From positions 1 to 39,485 of the forward strand of contig JANBQC010000223.1 in the NCBI GenBank assembly GCA_027576995.1: a DNA stretch of 39,485 bases, written 5' to 3'. Position 1 is the stretch's first letter. Every line of letters begins with the position of its first letter. Position numbers and translations under genes: made by a program. The notes under the pieces are model-generated. The model was not told where the DNA came from and ran no database searches. It worked only from the letters and a program-made list of their open reading frames with translations. Shown piece by piece: positions 34,099 through 39,485 of this stretch. The stretch is from Dimargaris cristalligena. Lineage: Eukaryota > Kickxellomycota > Dimargaritomycetes > Dimargaritales > Dimargaritaceae.

Positions 34099-34534
34099 TT
34101 TCCGCTGACTCGCTGACCGTGCCAGTGGCTCACTTTTGGAGCGGACAGTATATATATATATATATATATATTAGCATATCTGGATGTGCCTGAGAATTAC
34201 CCATAATAAACCATTCACTACGCTTGGCATTCTCTCACATAGAAACCACTGTGTACAGCTCTACTGTAGTACCCCAACCGTCGAGAATATGGGTGACCAA
34301 TCCCGAAATAATCTTTGTTAGGCCTGGTCCAGGCCCACGAGAGTCGTCACTTACGTCTGAGACCCATGTGACCCTGCCCATGACTAAATCGAGTGGCATC
34401 TGCATTCCACCCTTAACTGCGTGGTCCTAAAGCAGCTCTTGGACAGAACTTTCTACCCTTTCGAACTCTTTTGGCTTTCGACCATTCCACACGCTGCTAT
34501 TCCTCTTCTATTTTTACCTCATATACATTGCACG
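34099..34534. other. Spacer between tandem genes
   Basis: A TA microsatellite (34149-34171) lies just after the cysteine synthase gene. The rest should hold its 3' end and the promoter of the Trs65-like gene. No coding evidence. Confidence 0.6.
34149..34171. repeat. (TA)n microsatellite
   Basis: An uninterrupted TA tract about 50 bases after the stop of the cysteine synthase gene, placed as the 2150-2178 tract is after its gene. Confidence 0.95.
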
Positions 34535-37500
34535 ATGGTCACCACTGGCGATGGGCGCATACCGGCCGAGCTGTTTCGCCATCTGTTGGAACTGAGCGAG
34601 TGGTCGACCCGCCTGACCGACGACCCATTTCACCACGACCTGGTCGGAGATGCAACCACGGTGCTCCAATTCCAGCGCCGACATGTCTTTACAGGTCAGT
34701 TGATACTCCGAATGAGATGAGGTATCGGGGCCCTCCAGGCTTAAAGGTCCCTCCTTCTACGCATTTCCAGCCCCGGGCCGTACGCCCATACCGTTGACCC
34801 ATCTTACAAATGCGTCCATTTCGGGACACCTTATATTTAGGTATTGAAAGGCGAACGATGACCCCGCTTAGGCCTGCCAATATTTGGGAGTCAGTTCTAA
34901 AACGAACTCTAGGCCTAACCATTACTAACCCATGCCCTTCCATTTTTCCGCTGCACCAACACTTCTACCCCGTTAGGTGAGCCCTTGACCCTGTATACGG
35001 TGTGCCAATTACCGGCCAACTGGCGGGATAAAGTCAAGGCCCGGTGTATGGCCTCCGAAGTAGCCTTAGACTGGGCCCTGCTTGAAGATCCCTTGGATGA
35101 ATTTTTCAGTGCACTGGAATTTTACGTGAACGTCGGCGGGTCCGACCAACCCGTGCACCCATTGGTCAGTAACACCACTCCCCCATCCGCCGACCCGACC
35201 CAAAGCGGCTTCAATAACAATATCAGCACCAACCACCACCACCACCAAAAACACCCTTCTCGAAATGACCGTCGGCGAACAACCACGCCCAGTCAATCAA
35301 ATGGTCAGTACCGGCGCCCACCGACCCGTATGAGCGACCCGGCCCAGTACTACGCCGAAAGCAACCCCAACAACGACATACCGATGGGTGCTCCTGTCTC
35401 TCCACCCGCCTCCGCCCGGTTTGACCGCAATACCGGTCCGCCCCAGTTGACCCCCGGCCCGGAACCCCCCCACTATGGGGGCAAGGCGAATATGCGTTAC
35501 AATATTCAGAGCTTGGGCCAATTTAGTGGAACCAATATTCGTCGTACTGCCTCCCAACCGGGCAATGGTTCGAAAATTTTGCATGCATCTAACCACCATC
35601 CGTCGGCCCTTCGACCACCCTCCCTGACGAACAGCAATCCCTCCTTCTCGGGCGCAGGAGATATAGGAGTTGGCCAACCGACGACGTCCCATGCGGATAA
35701 TGGGCATTCCTCCCACTGGCTTTCCTTGACAATCCAGCCTAATGCCGTGGGATTCGGTAGACCGCAAGTACCACCACCCCCCTCCTCTAGCTCACCGGGG
35801 GGGCCTACGGTGGCTTGGCGTAATTCGGCAGCCGGCAGATCCAATCGGCTCTGGATACTAACCCAAGACCGGGCCGAAAAACCCACCGCCATTTTCCAAC
35901 TACCTATTCCGCTGCAAAACGTACAGGCGCCCCTGGTCCACGAATGTCCCACCGTGCAAATCACCCTCACGGCGGTGGGCCAGTGGACTAAAATCCGCCC
36001 GGCTGACCCGTGCCCCGGGTTGGCCCATTCGACCCTCGAATTGAATACCTTGGGTGCCTTGGGCGATTTGGTGGCCGGCCTAGGGGGCTGGACTATTGAT
36101 ACCTATAACGATACCAATGGTGCTGCTGCTAGTGGTGGTGCTTTGAATCACAGTGGTAAGGTCGCATCTCCCAATGCGGGGGCGGATACCGGAACTCTTG
36201 CCAATGGGCACTTTGACGCAAGTGAAAATTTCCTGGGTTTGGCGGGTATGGAGCGAACGGGGTCCGACTGGCTAAGCCTAGACACGGGCCACTTCAACCG
36301 GGACGGTGCTACTTCCGAGGGTGACATGGAACAACGAGCGGTTGGCCATGATCTGATTGCCACTAACCCCCGACACTTGACAAAGTCGGTCGACTTCCTT
36401 CTCCCCCTCCAGGCCGGACTGTTAGTGAGCTACGAGTTTACCCAGATGGATCACCCCGCTGACTTGTTTCTAACGGTCGAACTGGTCAACGCCTCATCCC
36501 CCTATGCGCCGTTTGATTACGTGGTGGAACAAGTAACGGCCGAATCAAATATTGCGGTGGTATCGGATATTCTGGGACCTATGACGGGCCATAATCCCCA
36601 TCCGTCCTCCCAGTTGTCCGTTTCCCCTCTCCTTTCAACTTCGACCTCAACCTCAACCACGAATTCGGCTTCGGCTTCATCCTCGGCCTTGGCGTCTTCG
36701 GCAGGGATGGTCGCGGCCACGTCATGGCCCGATAGACCTACATCCGTATTCCCCCTTAAGATCTCCGCGGGGGCTACCCATAACATCGTGTACCGGCTAG
36801 CACCGGTGGCCAACTGGAACTCGTCCGGCCCTTCGCTTCTCAGCCCCACCGACCAGAGTCTAAACTTAGCGACGGATCCCCTGCTCAAAGTGGTGATTCG
36901 GGGGTATCCCTGCCTCAAACAACGAAAAAATCCGGGTCCCTCTCCGAAGCAGTGCCAGCCCGAACCCACCACCCCGGCGGCCCGGCCTTACTTACACACC
37001 AACTATTATGAGGTTGATTTGGCCCAGGTACCCTTTTTTGCCCCGTGCCAACCGGGCATCCTCCTGCCGGAAACCCCGGGTCTCGCCTTTTTGCCCACTC
37101 CGTCGAGCACCTCCACCTCCAACCGCCATTCATATGTGGACCCTATGTTTAACTGGGGGAACCGACACACGAGTAACATGTCTACCCGGGCCATATGGGA
37201 GGGCAGCAGCCAATACCCTCTGACGCCCTCGTTGGCCGCCTTTCCCACCCGTACGCCCGGTGGACCAGCCGGTTCGACCCATTTGGGCTCGCAGCCATCG
37301 TACCCCCTTGGGGGGAATGGTAGTGATCACCGCTCTTTGCGGGGGACCAGACCCCAACCCAGCCTCAATCTGAACCCAAATCATACCCCCTCCCATCTCC
37401 TGCGGACGATGCCCGGTCTCGCTGGCCAATCGGGCCGACCTAGGCCCCTGTCCCTACCCCCGGTCTTGGCTGCTAGTCTACTGCGTCCCCTCCCGCCCCT

Positions 37501-39070
37501 CCACCAGGGACCGCGGGGCGGAACGGGTAACCGGTTCCGGCTGAGTTCAACCGCATCCAATATGTCGTCCATTGCGCTCGAGGGCGTGTTGTTTGGCCCT
37601 TCCAGTGCGACCTACCACCCCAATGCCACGTCCAACTCTTCAATGATGACATCGACAACGATGCCCGCGACGACGACGGCGGCGGCAACAACAGCGGTGA
37701 ATGCTTCCACCAATTATTACGTCGATCCCCACCGATTAAGCCGGAATTCTCCCTCGAACTATAATGTGGACCCGGCGGCGACTCCGACGGCCACGAACCG
37801 AGGTCCGACTTCTAACCACGGGCCATCCAACCAAGACCATCGACGGTCCCTATTCCATGATGGTCCGGGTACTAGTCATAATACGCCGTTTAATACCAAC
37901 GCAATGGCGGGTGGGCCCTCGATCTCGAACGCCAGCACTACCAGTCGGCCCCCATTACCGCTCAACGGGCTGAACTCCTTTATAGGTAGTGGGGGTTACA
38001 CAGGAGATATCCATGGCTTGGGCCTGGTTCCGCTTTCCCGAACCGCGAGTACGCCCAATGGGGCCATGGGCACTGAATACAAGACTCGGCCCCTGGTGCG
38101 GTCCGCCGCACTGGGAGTTCTTTTAACTATATCCGGTAAGTGTTGAGCCGCCCCCCTGATTTTAGCCATGGGTAATTAAGTATGGGTACTGAGTATGACT
38201 TTATTTTTAGTTGGACTTTAAGCCCATCCACCTACACTTACATACAGACATACACACACTTGTGCACACCCCGACCGAGTGAGCTACAATAGCCCTTAAG
38301 TCCTTGGCCTAGAGGTCTGATTCAGATTATGTGTATGGGAAGGGTGAGACCCCTCATATAATCTTGCGAATCAGCCATTTGACTCCTCCAACGACTTAAT
38401 TTTTGCCTCTCTCTCTCTCTCTCTCTCCCCCCCGCCACTGTGCACTCTCATTCGGCCCCTTGGTTTATCCACCTTCACTAAACACACATATTTATATATC
38501 TCCCTCTTTAACCAACCTTTATTGGACATCCCTCCTCCTCCCCACCACCCCGTAGTCCCGCAAACCGTGATTCCATTCGGCACTTCATTTCAAATCACGA
38601 TCATTATCAATAACATTACCAGCCAGGCCAAAACTTTGCAACTGACCTCGACGGACCCCTCCCAACTCCTATTCCCTTCCCCTACTTCCGCGGCCGCTTC
38701 CATCAACGGCAGCGGCGGCGGTGGAGGTGGTAGCAATAGTAGTCTCAATTATGGTGATCCCGTGGGAAGAGCCCCCCCGACTCAGGCTCAGATTGAGGCC
38801 GATGATTCCAGCGGGCAGCTGGATCTGCCGGGCCTGGTCGTCATGACCCCGGACGTCACCATCGAATTACGTGAACCTACCTCGTACTATACGGCCGTGG
38901 TCCAACTGACCGCCCAGCACCCCGGGTTCCATTCCCTTAAGATACTGCGATTAGTGAACGTGGAAACGCGGGAAATGACCACCGTTGGGTCGGATATTAT
39001 CGTTTATGTGATGCCACCGACCTCGGAGGGAGTGAAAGAGATAGAGAGAGCCCACGCAAAACTAGAATAG
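34535..39070 (+). CDS. TRS65: TRAPPII complex subunit Trs65-like
   Basis: Three exons, 34535-34694, 34977-38135 and 38556-39070, keep frame and give 1277 residues. Trs65 (Kre11) is a TRAPPII-specific subunit that helps activate Rab11-type GTPases at the trans-Golgi. The Trs65 core is split by low-complexity sequence. An N-terminal part (ELFRHLLEL ... LTLYTVCQL ... DWALLEDPLDEFFSALEFYVNVGG) precedes a long Asn/Ser/Pro-rich stretch. Beta-sandwich pieces follow: RLWILTQD, KSVDFLLPLQAGLLVSYEF, VFPLKISAGATHNIVYRL and LLKVVIRGYP. A second disordered stretch of about 350 residues comes next, and then the C-terminal immunoglobulin-like domain VPQTVIPFGTSFQITIIIN to HPGFHSLKILRLVNVETRE. Yeast Trs65 is about 560 residues, so most of the extra length is disordered insert. 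Identity rests mainly on the C-terminal domain. Confidence 0.72.
38407..38427. repeat. (CT)n tract in intron
   Basis: A CT dinucleotide run followed by a C-run lies inside the second intron of the Trs65-like gene, upstream of the acceptor at 38554-38555. Confidence 0.9.
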
Positions 39071-39385
39071 AGAGTCCTAGTGCGTTTATCAACCACCACT
39101 TCTAACATCGCACTATCTATCGCTTTTGAAACGGACCTGCTGATTGTCACCACTTCCACCGACCTGAGATTCCTATGGAATTGGAGTTGGAAACTCTTCA
39201 TCACCTTGTGTTCTTGGGTTCTAACCTGCCAACGGAATACTGAAAAAAAAATCCGAATACATCCAGAGACTATTCCTGTTTACCGAAATGGCGGCTATTA
39301 CCATCTGAGGGGCCTGCGCTGTTTAATAATAGGATGTTCTTCAACCCCAGTATAAAGTAGATACGCATCTGAATTATTTTTGCAG
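39071..39385. other. Spacer or 5' part of a further gene
   Basis: This stretch lies after the Trs65-like stop. An ATG near 39176 opens METELE-like Leu-rich sequence (MELELETLHHLVFLGSNLP) that stops at a TGA just before an A9 run. Another frame after the run reads ILKKKSEYIQRLFLFTEM. These may be pieces of the gene whose exon starts at 39386, but I could not join them in frame. Confidence 0.35.
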
Positions 39386-39485
39386 AGTAATAATAATAAT
39401 AGTAGCAGTAGTAGTAGTAGGAACAGTAGTAATTCTATCGGGGGTTTGGACGAATTAACCATAGACGATATCCTGGGTCTATTGA
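39386..39485 (+). CDS. Partial exon of an unrecognised protein, cut by the window edge
   Basis: After a TTTTTGCAG acceptor, the frame is open to the end of the window: a Ser/Asn-rich run encoded by AAT/AGT repeats, then IGGLDELTIDDILGLL. The last part is amphipathic and acidic and looks like real protein. It could belong to a new gene beginning around 39176 or be an alternative end of the Trs65-like gene, though that gene has a good stop at 39068-39070. Function unknown. Confidence 0.4.

Noticed and set aside
34985..38146. Reading the 1053-codon frame as a stand-alone gene starting at TTG
   Set aside because: Splicing from the upstream exon (G|GT to give FTGEPLTLY) and to the downstream exon (G|TC to give VPQTVIPFG) keeps frame and unites the Trs65-like pieces.

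Overview
The window is nuclear DNA of a filamentous or early-diverging fungus. Genes carry short GT-AG introns with good GTAAGT-type donors, exons are GC-rich at third codon positions, and spacers are AT-rich. The recognisable proteins are fungal or eukaryotic housekeeping types: GET2, Trs65, holocytochrome c synthase, a mitoribosomal L51/S25-domain protein and a mitochondrial cysteine synthase. A protein that joins a signal peptide to an F-box suggests an early-diverging lineage such as Zoopagomycota/Dimargaritales. That last placement is inference from memory of such families and was not tested.

Layout. 1-8000: a tRNA-Gly(GCC), a three-exon mitoribosomal protein gene (+), a GET2-like gene (-) and an eight-exon SAMHD1-like dNTP triphosphohydrolase gene (-). 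About 7236-14918: a 7.7 kb gene-poor stretch with one possible broken or unusual secreted-protein gene near 11275. 14919-20523: the two-exon secreted F-box-like gene (+), a small secreted peptide gene with a dibasic site (-) and a small Ser/Pro-rich protein gene (+). About 20524-23248: gene-poor, with coding-like fragments that lack start codons. 23249-27224: a five-exon alpha/beta-hydrolase gene that appears to lack catalytic Ser and His (-), and a single-exon F-box/LRR gene (-). 27225-29915: gene-poor, with relic-like open frames. 29916-39485: holocytochrome c synthase (-), then divergently a five-exon mitochondrial cysteine synthase-like gene (+), a 1277-residue Trs65-like TRAPPII subunit gene (+), and an exon of another or continuing gene running off the right edge.

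The genes do not form a pathway cluster. Several serve mitochondria (mitoribosome, cytochrome c haem attachment, cysteine synthase) and two serve secretory membranes (GET2, Trs65). The lineage-specific part is a set of secreted or small proteins embedded in AT-rich, relic-filled spacers. No CRISPR, intact transposon or biosynthetic cluster was seen. Exon joins were worked out by hand from splice sites and reading phase; each multi-exon model below keeps frame throughout.
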